From Shinella sp. CPCC 101442 (GTDB taxonomy: Bacteria; Pseudomonadota; Alphaproteobacteria; Rhizobiales; Rhizobiaceae), in assembly GCF_024704725.1 (NCBI RefSeq), contig NZ_JALIQS010000003.1:372001-436000 (forward strand): DNA of 64,000 nt, in the 5' to 3' direction. Positions 53,653 to 62,543 of the stretch are shown here, one piece after another. The translations under genes and the position numbers were made by a program. The notes under the pieces were generated by a model. The model worked only from the letters and a program-made list of their open reading frames with translations, ran no database searches and had not been told where the DNA came from. Within the stretch, counting starts at the first letter, position 1. Each line of letters starts with the position of its first letter.

Positions 53653-55086
53653 CTAGAATTGGGGATGCCGGTTTAACCAGTCGGTCGCTTTTTCATAGGC
53701 CGCGGCCACCGAAAGCACATCCCTGTCGGCCCGCGCCGGGCCGATGATCTGGATACCGGCGGGCAGGCCGCTTTCGCCGAAACCGGCCGGCATGGCCGCG
53801 ACGGGAAGGCCGGCGAGCGTGGGGCCGATCACCACTTCCATCCAGCGGTGGTAGGTGTCCATCGTCTTTCCGCCGACCGTTTTCGGCCAGTCCATTCCGG
53901 CGTCGAAGGGAAAGACCTGCGCGGAGGGCAGGATCAGGAAGTCATGGCTTTCGAAGAGACCGGCAACATAGCGGTGCCAGTCGCTGCGGGCGAGCGAGGC
54001 GGCATAGACATCCTTTGCCGCAAGCTGGTGGCCGTTTTCGATTTCCCAGATCATCTCGGGCTTCATGCGCGCACGCCTTGCCGGATCGGCATAGTCGGCC
54101 GCCTGCCCGTTCGCGACGAGGAAGTGACGCAGCGTGCGCCAGGTCTGCCAGAGCCTGTCCATGTCGAAGCCGGGTGCGACATCTTCCACCGTGCAGCCAA
54201 GCCCGCGAAAAACCTCGAGCGACGCGTGGCAGAGTTCCAACACGCCCGGCTCGAAGGGCAAGTAGCCGCCGAAATCGCCGAGCCAGCCGATGCGGGTGCC
54301 GGAAAGGTCACGGTGCGGATCGAGCGCCAGGCTTTCATCGGTCAGCGACAGGGGATCGCGCGGATCGTGCCCGGCCTGCGTGGCGAACAACGCCGCGACA
54401 TCGGCAACCGTGCGCCCCATCGGTCCGTTGACGGCGAGTTGGCCGAGGAACAACTCGTTGCCGAGCGAGGGTATGCGGCCGAAAGACGGGCGGAAGCCGA
54501 CCACATTGTTGAAGCCGGCGGGATTGCGCAGCGATCCCATCATGTCGCTGCCGTCGGCGACCGGCAGAATTTGCGCCGCCAGCCCCGCCGCAGCGCCACC
54601 GGACGAGCCGCCGGCACTCTTGCCGGTGTTATAGGGATTGCGCGTGACGCCGAAGACAGGATTGTAGCTGTGCGACCCCAGGCCCATTTCCGGCGCGTTG
54701 GTCTTGCCGATGATGATGGCCCCCGCCGCACGGATGCGCTCGACATGGATGTCGTCATAATCAGGCACGAAATCCGCATAGTTGGCGGAACCGAAGGAAC
54801 AGAGAATGCCTTTCGCCTCGGACAGATCCTTGATCGCAAAGGGCATGCCATGCAGCCAGCCCCGATACTCGCCGGCCGAAAGCGCCCTGTCGGCGGCATC
54901 GGCTTCCGCCAGAAGCTCTTCCGCCGGGCGCAGGCTGACGATGGCGTTGATCCGGGGATTGATCGCCTCGATACGGGCGAGATAGGCCGCCATCACGCTT
55001 CGGCAATCGAGCCGGCGCTCGGCAATGGCGGCGGAAAGGGCAAGGGCGGAAAGGGCTGTGATGTCCTGCAAGGTCGGCTCCGGCAT
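53653..55086 (-). CDS. Amidase signature family hydrolase
   Basis: A 477-residue enzyme of the amidase-signature family, starting at MPEPTLQD (55086). The Ser-cisSer-Lys triad is visible: Lys in MPFAIKDLSEAKG, the Gly/Ser-rich GKSAGGSSGGAAAGLAAQ, and the nucleophile serine region DGSDMMGSLRNPAGFNNVVGFRPS. It hydrolyses amides to acids and ammonia; substrates in this family range from short amides to aryl-amides. A metabolic link to the nitrile hydratase 35 kb away is possible but not supported by position. It follows the DUF1772 gene by 52 bases on the same strand. Confidence 0.93.
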   Translation of the reverse strand: MPEPTLQDITALSALALSAAIAERRLDCRSVMAAYLARIEAINPRINAIVSLRPAEELLAEADAADRALSAGEYRGWLHGMPFAIKDLSEAKGILCSFGSANYADFVPDYDDIHVERIRAAGAIIIGKTNAPEMGLGSHSYNPVFGVTRNPYNTGKSAGGSSGGAAAGLAAQILPVADGSDMMGSLRNPAGFNNVVGFRPSFGRIPSLGNELFLGQLAVNGPMGRTVADVAALFATQAGHDPRDPLSLTDESLALDPHRDLSGTRIGWLGDFGGYLPFEPGVLELCHASLEVFRGLGCTVEDVAPGFDMDRLWQTWRTLRHFLVANGQAADYADPARRARMKPEMIWEIENGHQLAAKDVYAASLARSDWHRYVAGLFESHDFLILPSAQVFPFDAGMDWPKTVGGKTMDTYHRWMEVVIGPTLAGLPVAAMPAGFGESGLPAGIQIIGPARADRDVLSVAAAYEKATDWLNRHPQF

Positions 55087-55138
55087 TTGTCTTCGAGAAG
55101 AGCTAGCAGGCCGATTGAAGGAGCGCCAGCCCGGCCGT

Positions 55139-55630
55139 TCAGCCGGGCGACGCGCCCTGGCGGAATGCGAGTGCCAGAAGGGCGACGGCGGCAAGCGAGC
55201 CGAGCGTGCGCACATGGTTCCACATCGTCCAGACCTCGATATAGCGCTGCCAAAGCGTGGCCTGCTCGGCGCTGCCGGCCTGTGCGGCGGCGAGTGCATT
55301 GTTCAGAGGCACGTTGAAGACGACCGTCACGCCGAAGACGGCGACGAGGAAGGCGATGCCGCCCGCCGCCGCCATCAGCCCGGCCGTTCCGCCCTGCATG
55401 TAGCCGATGACGGCAAGGCCGAGAGAGAGCAGCGTTGCGCCGAAAAAGGCGGAAAAGAACAACGGGTTCTGGATGACGTCATTGATCGCATTCATCGCCG
55501 CCGTGCCCTCGACCGGCGAAAGGCGCGAGAAAGCCGCCATGATGCAGACCGAGAAGATGAAGAAGAGCCCCGCATTCAGCGCCGTCGCGAGAATGGCGAG
55601 AAAGGTCAGGATGGGAAACACACTTGCCAT
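55139..55630 (-). CDS. DUF1772 (anthrone oxygenase-like) membrane protein
   Basis: A 163-residue integral membrane protein with four predicted spans (for example FPILTFLAILATALNAGLFFIFSVCIM and SAFFGATLLSLGLAVIGY). FNVPLNNALAAAQ is the family-conserved block. Fungal relatives are linked to anthrone oxidation; the bacterial function is unknown. It starts only 2 bases after the NmrA-type gene stop codon, so the two are clearly one operon. The amidase gene follows. Confidence 0.88.
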   Translation of the reverse strand: MASVFPILTFLAILATALNAGLFFIFSVCIMAAFSRLSPVEGTAAMNAINDVIQNPLFFSAFFGATLLSLGLAVIGYMQGGTAGLMAAAGGIAFLVAVFGVTVVFNVPLNNALAAAQAGSAEQATLWQRYIEVWTMWNHVRTLGSLAAVALLALAFRQGASPG

Positions 55631-55632
55631 GA

Positions 55633-56451
55633 TCAGGTCCTCCAGAAACCGGTTTCGGCAACATCGCGGGCGAAATCCGCAAAATCGCGCGGCGGGCGGC
55701 CGAGCACACGCGCGATATCATCGCTCAGGCGCTCGTTGCGCCCGTCAAGCACCGAGCCGAAGAGATAGCTGACGAGCCAGATAACGTCTTCCGGCATCTG
55801 CGCCTCCCGCAGCATCTCCGCATAGGCTTCGATCGTCACGGGCGTGTAGGCGACGTCGCGACTGCCCGCTGCGGCAAACTCGGCCACCGCGTCGGAAAAC
55901 GTCATCAGCCGCGGGCCGGTCAGTTCGTAGGTCTGGCCCGCATGCCCCTCCTCCGTCAGCGCCGCCACGGCCATGTCGGCGATATCGGCCGTATCGACGA
56001 AAGGTTCGCGCACCGTGGCCGAAGGCAGAACGAGTTCGCCGGCAAGGATCGGTTCGGCAAACAGGCCCTCGCTGAAATTCTGGAAGAACCAGCTGCCGCG
56101 CAGAACCGTCCACGCAATACCCGCCTCCTTCATCGCCTCTTCGCTCACCTCGGCGGCATCCTCACCCCGGCCGGAGAGCAGCACGAGGCGCTTGACGCCC
56201 GCCTCGGCAGCAAGGCGCGAGAGCTTGCGGATGTCGTCGTCCGAGCCCGGCACAGCAAGGTCCGGCTGGTAGGCGATGTAGACGGCGTCGATGCCGGACA
56301 GGACTGCCGGCCATCCGGCGGCGTTGCGCCAGTCGAACGGGATCGGCCCCGAGCGCGAGCCGATGCGTACATCGTGTCCCCTTGCCCGCAGCCGCTCGGT
56401 AACCGGCCGCCCCGTTTTCCCTTCGCCACCCAGAACCAGAATATGTGTCAT
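55633..56451 (-). CDS. NmrA-like NAD(P)-binding oxidoreductase
   Basis: A 272-residue atypical short-chain dehydrogenase. The N-terminal Rossmann motif HILVLGGEGKTGRPVTERLRARGH is clear; FVDTADIADMAVAALTEEGHAGQTYELTGPRLMTF in the second half is typical of the family. It may reduce small molecules or sense the NADP(H) state. GGAGG lies 8 bases before the ATG, and two perfect or near-perfect operators sit just upstream between it and the divergent TetR gene, its likely repressor. It is co-transcribed with the DUF1772 gene. Confidence 0.9.
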   Translation of the reverse strand: MTHILVLGGEGKTGRPVTERLRARGHDVRIGSRSGPIPFDWRNAAGWPAVLSGIDAVYIAYQPDLAVPGSDDDIRKLSRLAAEAGVKRLVLLSGRGEDAAEVSEEAMKEAGIAWTVLRGSWFFQNFSEGLFAEPILAGELVLPSATVREPFVDTADIADMAVAALTEEGHAGQTYELTGPRLMTFSDAVAEFAAAGSRDVAYTPVTIEAYAEMLREAQMPEDVIWLVSYLFGSVLDGRNERLSDDIARVLGRPPRDFADFARDVAETGFWRT

Positions 56452-56464
56452 TTCCCATCCTCCA

Positions 56465-56513
56465 AAATATGAGATTTACTCATATTTGCAAAATGTGAGA
56501 AATCCTCGTATTT
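56465..56513. promoter_or_regulatory. Tandem TetR-type operators
   Basis: AAATATGAG-N5-CTCATATTT (56465-56487) is a perfect 9-bp inverted repeat. A second copy, AAATGTGAG-N5-CTCGTATTT (56491-56513), differs by two bases. Their centres are 26 bases apart. They fill the space between the divergent NmrA and TetR genes and should control both. Confidence 0.8.
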
Positions 56514-56549
56514 GTCAAGCCTGATATGTGACGAGCCCTGGAGAACGCG

Positions 56550-57158
56550 ATGACCGACACGCAGATGCGCCGCGCGCCAAGCCAGAAGCGCAGCCGCGAC
56601 CGGGTGGATGCGATCCTTGCCAATGCGACCGGCATGATTGCGGAGACGGGCAGCGACGCGCTGCGTATGAGCGAGCTTGCCCAGCGTACGGGCATCTCCA
56701 TCGGGTCGCTCTACCAGTATTTTCCCGACAAGAGCGCCATCGTGCACGCCCTTGCCGAGCGCTGCAACGAGGACAGCCGCGCCTGCATCGCCGAAGGCCT
56801 TTCCACCGTCACCAGCATGGAGGGCCTCGCCGCCGCTTTCGGTACGCTGATCGACACCTATTATGCCATCTTCCTGGCCGAGCCGGTCATTCGCGACATC
56901 TGGTCCGCCGTACAGGCGGACGGCGCCTTGCGTGCAATGGAGGTCGAGGAAAGCCGCCGCAACGGGGGCCTTCTCGGCGCGCGGCTGAAGGCGCTTCGAC
57001 CGGCAACCGACCCGTCGAAAATCGACGCGACCGCCCTGCTCGTCATGCATCTCGGCGAAGCGACGATGCGCCTTGCCGTCTCCGTCGAGCGCGCGGAGGG
57101 CGACGCGCTGGTGGAGGCCTACAAGCGCATGGCGATACGGGAACTGACCGCGCTCTGA
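56550..57158 (+). CDS. TetR family regulator
   Basis: A 202-residue regulator. The HTH is SELAQRTGISIGSLYQYFPDKSAIVHALA (about residues 41-70), with a helical ligand domain after it. Divergent from the NmrA-DUF1772 operon across 98 bases that hold two tandem operators, it is almost surely their repressor and its own. The ligand is unknown; in similar modules it is a small hydrophobic or electrophilic compound. Confidence 0.92.
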   Translation: MTDTQMRRAPSQKRSRDRVDAILANATGMIAETGSDALRMSELAQRTGISIGSLYQYFPDKSAIVHALAERCNEDSRACIAEGLSTVTSMEGLAAAFGTLIDTYYAIFLAEPVIRDIWSAVQADGALRAMEVEESRRNGGLLGARLKALRPATDPSKIDATALLVMHLGEATMRLAVSVERAEGDALVEAYKRMAIRELTAL

Positions 57159-57255
57159 TCTCGTGAAGCCCATCACCGATTTTTGAAGGACACCCCCCTT
57201 TTTCTTCCGCACGCCTGAACCATCTCATTACGATGTGCACGGAGGGGTGACGGTC

Positions 57256-58044
57256 ATGCTGACGACGCTTGCCTTGCTGATGAGCCTGACAGCCGGCACC
57301 GCTGTCGCCGCTTCCGGGGAGGAAGTCGACGTGGAGCTGGTGCTGGCCGTCGATGTTTCCGGCTCCATGGATATCGAGGAAGCGCAGATCCAGCGCGCCG
57401 GCTATGTCGATGCGCTTCGCCACGCCGATTTCGTCAATGCCGTGCGCGAAGGGCTCACCGGGCGCATCGCCATCAGCTACTTCGAGTGGGCCGGCACGGT
57501 TCGCGACAGCTCGCACATCCCCTGGCAGATCATCTCCGGCCCTGATGACGCCAATGCCTTTGCCACGCTGCTGGAAGCCCGCCCGATCGCGACGCGGCGC
57601 GGCACATCGATATCGAGCGCCATCGCCTATGGCGCAAGACTCTTCGATACCAACAGCTATTCCGGCATGCGCCGCGTCATCGACGTTTCTGGCGACGGCC
57701 CGAACAATTTTGGCCCGCCCGTGACGCCGGCGCGCGACGCGGCCAATGCGCTCGGCATCATCATCAACGGCCTTGCCATCATGATCCGTCCCTCCGCCGC
57801 CTATGGCTCGCTGGACGATTACTATTCGAACTGCGTCATCGGCGGCCCCGGCGCCTTCGTCCTGCCGGTGCAGGAACCGGAGGATTTCGCCATCGCCATC
57901 CGGCGCAAGCTGATCCTGGAGGTCAGTGGCTCCCAACCGCCCGCCCGCATCATCCCGGCCGCCGGCAGCGATGTCGATTGCCTGATCGGCGAAAGGCTGC
58001 GCCCCAGCAACATGGATCGCTATTACCCCGAACTCGACCGCTAG
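57256..58044 (+). CDS. DUF1194 secreted von Willebrand A-domain protein
   Basis: A 262-residue protein. The ATG at 57256 follows GGAGGGG. A signal peptide (LTTLALLMSLTAGTAVAA) precedes a vWA-type fold with the metal site DVSGSMDIEE (residues about 35-44) and the later VIDVSGDGPNNFG. This is DUF1194, found in alphaproteobacteria. The protein is probably periplasmic or secreted and metal-dependent in binding; its partner is unknown. Cysteines in YYSNCVIGG and VDCLIG may form a disulfide. Single gene. Confidence 0.9.
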   Translation: MLTTLALLMSLTAGTAVAASGEEVDVELVLAVDVSGSMDIEEAQIQRAGYVDALRHADFVNAVREGLTGRIAISYFEWAGTVRDSSHIPWQIISGPDDANAFATLLEARPIATRRGTSISSAIAYGARLFDTNSYSGMRRVIDVSGDGPNNFGPPVTPARDAANALGIIINGLAIMIRPSAAYGSLDDYYSNCVIGGPGAFVLPVQEPEDFAIAIRRKLILEVSGSQPPARIIPAAGSDVDCLIGERLRPSNMDRYYPELDR

Positions 58045-58145
58045 AAGCCCTGTTCCAGCCGAAACAGCGCCACCGGTTCCCTCGTGCGACAGTGAGCTAC
58101 TGGATGAAATCCCTTCATCCTTTCACTGGAAGAGAGGAGACTGAA

Positions 58146-58391
58146 ATGCGCAAGTTCCTTATGTCCGCCGTTGTCGCGACCATCGCAGCGGTATCCTTCG
58201 CAGCACCCTCGCAGGCCGGCGGCTTCTACTTCGGCTTTGGCGGCGGCCATGGCCATCACGGCTGGAGCGGCCACCACGGCGGCTATGTCACCCACTACTA
58301 CGGCCATCGCCGGCATTGCTTCTGGAAGAAGATCAAGCGCTACGATCACTGGGGCAACCTCGTCATCAAGCGCGTGAAAATCTGCCGTTAA
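58146..58391 (+). CDS. Small secreted His/Gly-rich protein
   Basis: An 81-residue product. ATG 58146 follows GAGGAG. The signal peptide is MRKFLMSAVVATIAAVSFAAPSQA; the mature 57 residues begin GGFYFGFGGGHGHHGWSG and include many His, Gly and Tyr, then a basic, two-cysteine end (CFWKKIKRYDHWGNLVIKRVKIC). It may bind metal in the periplasm or on the surface; no family is assigned. A strong terminator follows, which supports a real gene. Confidence 0.78.
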   Translation: MRKFLMSAVVATIAAVSFAAPSQAGGFYFGFGGGHGHHGWSGHHGGYVTHYYGHRRHCFWKKIKRYDHWGNLVIKRVKICR

Positions 58392-58431
58392 GCAGCGGCA
58401 GCGGCCCGGTTTTCGCCGGAAATCCACACTG

Positions 58432-58458
58432 CCCCGGCCGCCTAGCGGTCGGGGTTTT
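58432..58458 (+). terminator. Rho-independent terminator
   Basis: CCCCGGCCGC / GCGGTCGGGG form a 10-bp stem (one G-T pair) with a 3-base loop and then TTTT. It ends the His/Gly-rich protein gene. Confidence 0.85.
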
Positions 58459-58518
58459 CCCCGTTTCGGAAAACGCACTTTTCGCAAGCTATTCCTTTTG
58501 CACGAAAATCGTGGTTAT

Positions 58519-58536
58519 ATTGAATGAACGTTCAGC
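58519..58536. promoter_or_regulatory. BetI-like operator box, copy 1
   Basis: ATTGAATGAACGTTCAGC, with the palindromic core TGAACGTTCA (58525-58534), ends 18 bases before the Rieske start codon. It matches the box at 62520-62537 at 14 of 18 positions and looks like the sites of BetI-type TetR repressors. Confidence 0.65.
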
Positions 58537-58554
58537 AAAATAATGGGGAGCGAC

Positions 58555-59754
58555 ATGAACGAGATGATCCGCGATATCAGCATTCCCAACGACTGGGACC
58601 GGAGCGGACTTCCCGGCTGGTGTTATCACAGCCCCGCTTTGCTGGAGCTGGAAAAGCAGCACGTTTTCCGCGAGCACTGGCAGATCGCCTGCCATGTCTC
58701 CGACATCCCCGAGCCGGGCAACTACCTCGCCATGGATGTCGTCGGCGAACGCGCGCTGATCCTGCGCGGACAGGACGGCGAGGTGCGCGCCTTCCACAAT
58801 ATCTGCCGTCATCGCGGCTCCCGCCTTGTCGCGGACGAGAAGGGAAGCTGCCGCAACGCGCTGGTCTGTCCGTTCCACGGCTGGGTCTACAATCTCGACG
58901 GCACGCTGCGCGGTGCCGCCCGCCCGCGCAGCTTCCCGCCACTCGACAAGGATGAGTTCGCGCTGAAGTCGCTCGAATGCGAGATCTGGCAGGGCTTCGT
59001 CTTCATCCGCTTCGCTCCCGGCCCGCAACCCTCTGTCGCCGACATGATGAAGCCCTTCGAGACGGAGCTTTCCCATTACCGTTCGGAGCAGATGGTGCCG
59101 ACCGGGGGCATCTGGACGCAGGAAACCCCCGTCAACTGGAAGTCCGTGCGCGATGTCGACAACGAGGGCTATCACGTCGCCATGGCCCACCCGGCGCTTC
59201 AGGACCTCTACGGCTCGACCTATTACGACGAGCCCTTCATCGACGGACTCTGCCGGTCCTTTGCGACCTACAATCCCCATGCCGGCCGCCGCTGGAGCGT
59301 GCGCAACTACGTCAAGATTTCGCCTGAGAACACGCAGCTGCCGGAACACTTGCGCAAGGCCTGGATCTACTTCGGTCTTTTCCCGAACTGCGTCATCGCT
59401 GTGACCCCCGAAACCGTACAGTTCTATCAGGAGTTTCCCGTCGCCGTCGGCAAGACGATGCTGCGCGGCGGCATCTACCGCCACCGGGAGGAAGACCGAG
59501 CGCATCGCCTCGCCCGCTACCTCGCCTTCCGCATCGACCGCGACACGCAGGCCGAGGACGTACAACTCACCGTCTGGTCGAACGAGGCCATGACCTCCAA
59601 CGCCTTTGCCGGCTTCTACCTCTCCGACCTCGAATACGGCGTGCGCACCCACCACGACCATCTGCGCAAGGTGCTTCCGGTGATGACCCTGAAGGACGCA
59701 CCGGAGGAAAAGGCCATGGCGGAGGCAAATGCCGGCCTGAAAAGCCGGAGCTAG
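58555..59754 (+). CDS. Rieske-type oxygenase alpha subunit
   Basis: A 399-residue oxygenase component. The ATG at 58555 follows GGGGAG; an ATG four codons earlier is possible. The Rieske cluster is bound by C84-x-H86 and C105-x-x-H108 (ICRHRG and CPFHGW). The mononuclear iron site lies in DNEGYHVAMAHP, and the bridging Asp in VRDVDNEG. The sequence is nearer to the quaternary-amine group (glycine betaine and carnitine/stachydrine oxygenases) than to classical aromatic dioxygenases, but the substrate is not proven. No reductase gene lies next to it. A BetI-like box is just upstream. Confidence 0.9.
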   Translation: MNEMIRDISIPNDWDRSGLPGWCYHSPALLELEKQHVFREHWQIACHVSDIPEPGNYLAMDVVGERALILRGQDGEVRAFHNICRHRGSRLVADEKGSCRNALVCPFHGWVYNLDGTLRGAARPRSFPPLDKDEFALKSLECEIWQGFVFIRFAPGPQPSVADMMKPFETELSHYRSEQMVPTGGIWTQETPVNWKSVRDVDNEGYHVAMAHPALQDLYGSTYYDEPFIDGLCRSFATYNPHAGRRWSVRNYVKISPENTQLPEHLRKAWIYFGLFPNCVIAVTPETVQFYQEFPVAVGKTMLRGGIYRHREEDRAHRLARYLAFRIDRDTQAEDVQLTVWSNEAMTSNAFAGFYLSDLEYGVRTHHDHLRKVLPVMTLKDAPEEKAMAEANAGLKSRS

Positions 59755-59757
59755 GTT

Positions 59758-60828
59758 TTACGAGGGACGGGGTTTTGGCAGAGGCACGTCCTCGAGATGC
59801 TCACCGGGCCAGGTGGCGATTGAGTGGACCTGCTCGAGGACACGGTCCTTCAGATAGGTTTCCTGTCCCGGCAGGCCCATCGGATAGAGAGCATCCCGAC
59901 TTGCCTCATAGGCAGCGCTCTTGTCGGTGCAGAGACGAATGCGCATATCCTCCGGAGCGGCGCCAGCCTGGTTCTGCAAGCCCTCGACAGGCCCCGCACC
60001 GGCAGGCAGGCGGCCATCGAAGGCCTGCGTCAGATATTGCGCGGACCGCTCATTGCGTTCACGTTCCGTCGTCGCCCCCAGGACGACCACCATCACGCGC
60101 CGGCCGCCCCGCGTCGCCAGCCCGACGATGTTACGCCCCGAGGCGCAGATGAAGCCGGTCTTCATCCCGATCGTGCCGCTGAAACGCGTCAGGAGCAGAT
60201 TGTTGGACTTGATCTCCTTGCCGTCGATCGTGACCGCGGAGGCCTGAAAGAAGCGGCGGTATCCCGGAAACGAGCGGTCCACCTCCATGCCGAGGATCGC
60301 GAGATCGCGGGCGGTCGTGTAGTTCGTCTTGTCGAACAGGCCGTTCGGGTTCGAATAGTGAGTGCCGGTGAGCCCAAGGCGTGCGGCCGTCTTGTTCATC
60401 CGCTCGACGAAAGACGCCTCGTTGGACGCCACGGCTTCGGCAAGTGCCACGGCGACGTCATTGGCCGACGCGGTAATCACCGCATAAAGCGCGTCTTCCA
60501 GCGTCATCGTCCGCCCGAAGGTCAGGCCGGACTCCAGAAACGCCTGCTTCGTCGCGTTGCGCGTCATCGTCACATGCGTCGACATGGTGACTTCGCCGGC
60601 TTTCAACGCCTCGAAAACGACGAGCGCCGTCATGAGCTTGGTCGTGGAGGCCGGATACCAGGGCGCGCCGGCGTCTTCCTGGTAGAGCACCTGGCGGCTG
60701 TCGGCATCGACCACGAGCACGGGCGTGGCATGGGCCGATGCCGCCATGAAAAGCGGCGCCCACGCGAAAAGCGATGCGATAAGGGCCTGTCTCCTCCACG
60801 ACCGTTTTTCCATTGTGTCTTTGCTCAT
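59758..60828 (-). CDS. D-alanyl-D-alanine carboxypeptidase (PBP5-like)
   Basis: A 356-residue penicillin-binding protein that trims the last D-Ala from peptidoglycan side chains. It has a signal peptide (ends about MAASAHA), then the three active-site motifs: S61-T-T-K64, S121-A-N123 and K-T-G near residue 223 (MKTG). FTMTLEDALYAVITASANDVAVALAEAV is typical. The C-terminal region is shorter than in E. coli DacA and I see no clear amphipathic membrane helix, so attachment is uncertain. GGAGAA precedes the ATG. It lies between the two genes that carry BetI-like boxes, on the opposite strand to the Rieske gene. Confidence 0.93.
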   Translation of the reverse strand: MSKDTMEKRSWRRQALIASLFAWAPLFMAASAHATPVLVVDADSRQVLYQEDAGAPWYPASTTKLMTALVVFEALKAGEVTMSTHVTMTRNATKQAFLESGLTFGRTMTLEDALYAVITASANDVAVALAEAVASNEASFVERMNKTAARLGLTGTHYSNPNGLFDKTNYTTARDLAILGMEVDRSFPGYRRFFQASAVTIDGKEIKSNNLLLTRFSGTIGMKTGFICASGRNIVGLATRGGRRVMVVVLGATTERERNERSAQYLTQAFDGRLPAGAGPVEGLQNQAGAAPEDMRIRLCTDKSAAYEASRDALYPMGLPGQETYLKDRVLEQVHSIATWPGEHLEDVPLPKPRPS

Positions 60829-60952
60829 GTGCCATTCTCCGAAGAAGGTGCCGTAATGCCATCATGCGCCGCGTGAGCGCAAGCTTTTGCTGCAACCCGA
60901 AGCCGCCGGAGCGACCGCTCGTCCTGCATCGAACACACGAATCGAGGCGCGT

Positions 60953-60980
60953 AAAAAAGAGGCCCACTTTCGCGGGCCTC
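60953..60980 (-). terminator. Rho-independent terminator of the aminotransferase gene
   Basis: GAGGCCC / GGGCCTC form a 7-bp stem with an 8-base loop, followed by TTTTTT on the minus strand. It lies 51 bases after the class III aminotransferase stop. Confidence 0.87.
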
Positions 60981-61030
60981 AAATGTTTGGACCGGGGAAT
61001 GGGTCGCTCCAAACAAGCTTTTTGAGGGAC

Positions 61031-62446
61031 TTAGCCCCTCCAGAGCCCTTCCCGGACAAGATCGTCCATGGTGAGTTCGATGCCCCTGCGCAGGATGTCC
61101 GTCATGTCGTCGATCTGCGAAAGCGAGATGGTCAGCGGCGGCGACATCACGCACATGTTAATGAGCGGGCGCACCAGCAGCCCCAATTCCTGGCAATGCT
61201 TGTCGATACGCTTGCCCACCTCGAGGTCGAGCGTCAGCGGGTTGTTGCTGACGCGGTCGGCGACGCATTCGACGCAGGCCATCAACCCGAGCCCACGCAC
61301 CTCACCGACCAGCGGCAGTTCTTCGAGCGCCTTGAGGCTGTTCTGGAAATGCGCCGACACCGCCTGCGTATGCTCCAGCAGCCCGCCCTCGAGAATATCG
61401 AGGTTCTTCAGTGCCACTGCGCAGCCGACGGGGTGGCTGGAATAGGTGAGGCCATGCGCGAACATCGCCTCGGAGTGGTTCGAGCGGCGCAGCTCCTCGA
61501 ACAACCGCCCCGCGATCATCACGCCGCCGAGCGGAAAATACCCTGACGTGACACCCTTTGCGAAGGTGATCATATCAGGCTCGATGTCGAAGACGTCCTT
61601 CGACGCGAAGACATGGCCGAGCCGCCCGAAGGCCGTCACCACCTCGTCGGCGATGAAGAGGATATCGTTGGCGCGGCAGAGCGCATGCATGCGCTTGAGG
61701 TAGCCCGGCGGTGGCACGATCACGCCACCGGACGCCATGACGGGCTCGGCGATGAAGGCGCCGATATTCTCCGCCCCCTTGTCTTCTATGACCTGCCGGA
61801 ATTCCTCGACGAGGACATCGCAGAAGGCATCGACACCCATGCCGTCGGGCCGGCGGAAGGGATTCGGGCAGGAAAGCTTCACGACGAGGTCGGAGGCGCT
61901 GTCCATCCAGTCATGATCGCGCGGCCTGCCGTTGAGCGAGGCGGAGAGATAGGTCGAGCCGTGATAGCCGCCCTGCCGGGACACGATCAGCTTTTTCTCC
62001 GGCCGGCCCTTCACATTGTTGGCGAACTGCATGAAGCGCAGCGCCGTCTCGACCGCCGAGGAGCCGCCGGTCGTGTAGAACACATGGTCGACGCCGTCGG
62101 GCGCATGCCCCGCCAGCCGCGCCGAAAGCACGGCGGACGGCGCGTTGGTCGTGTACCAGGGCGAATTGTAGGACAGCTCCATGGCCTGAGAGGCCATCAC
62201 GTCGGCAAGCTCCCTGTTGCGATGGCCGGCATTGACGCACCACATGCCGGCGGGGCCGTCGATCAGTCGGCGACCGCTGGCATCCGTGACATAGATGCCC
62301 TCGCCAGACTCGATTCGGCCGCGCGCCTCCGCGCCGATGGAGCCGGAGACGGGCCAGGGCTGCACGAGGTGCTGCTCGGCAAGCCGGGTCAGATCGTCAG
62401 GCGCCTCGCCGATCGGTTCATTCGCCGTCTTCGGAATTGCCGCCAT
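61031..62446 (-). CDS. Class III PLP-dependent aminotransferase
   Basis: A 471-residue omega-aminotransferase. The start at 62446 (MAAIPKTANEPIGE) has GGAGAGGG upstream; a start at 62458 is possible. The PLP fold is shown by GPAGMWCVNAGHRN, FYTTGGSSAVETALRFMQF, GGYHGSTYLSASL, and the lysine motif TFAKGVTSGYFPLGG near residue 300. Such enzymes move amino groups from polyamines, beta-alanine or taurine to pyruvate. It is divergent from a polyamine-type ABC transporter, with a BetI-like box between, so uptake and transamination of one amine compound is likely. Confidence 0.93.
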   Translation of the reverse strand: MAAIPKTANEPIGEAPDDLTRLAEQHLVQPWPVSGSIGAEARGRIESGEGIYVTDASGRRLIDGPAGMWCVNAGHRNRELADVMASQAMELSYNSPWYTTNAPSAVLSARLAGHAPDGVDHVFYTTGGSSAVETALRFMQFANNVKGRPEKKLIVSRQGGYHGSTYLSASLNGRPRDHDWMDSASDLVVKLSCPNPFRRPDGMGVDAFCDVLVEEFRQVIEDKGAENIGAFIAEPVMASGGVIVPPPGYLKRMHALCRANDILFIADEVVTAFGRLGHVFASKDVFDIEPDMITFAKGVTSGYFPLGGVMIAGRLFEELRRSNHSEAMFAHGLTYSSHPVGCAVALKNLDILEGGLLEHTQAVSAHFQNSLKALEELPLVGEVRGLGLMACVECVADRVSNNPLTLDLEVGKRIDKHCQELGLLVRPLINMCVMSPPLTISLSQIDDMTDILRRGIELTMDDLVREGLWRG

Positions 62447-62517
62447 GTCCCTCTCCATCACTAATTTTCGAAAAGATTCTGCGACCAACAATATGAAAGA
62501 TTTTATATTTCCAGATC

Positions 62518-62543
62518 ATATTGAATGTTCGTTCAATCAATAT
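62518..62543. promoter_or_regulatory. BetI-like operator box, copy 2
   Basis: ATATTGA...TCAATAT is a perfect 7-bp outer inverted repeat; the inner part TTGAATGTTCGTTCAA has TTGAA/TTCAA arms. It lies between the divergent aminotransferase and ABC-permease genes and resembles the box at 58519-58536. Likely a TetR-family (BetI-like) site controlling both. Confidence 0.72.
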
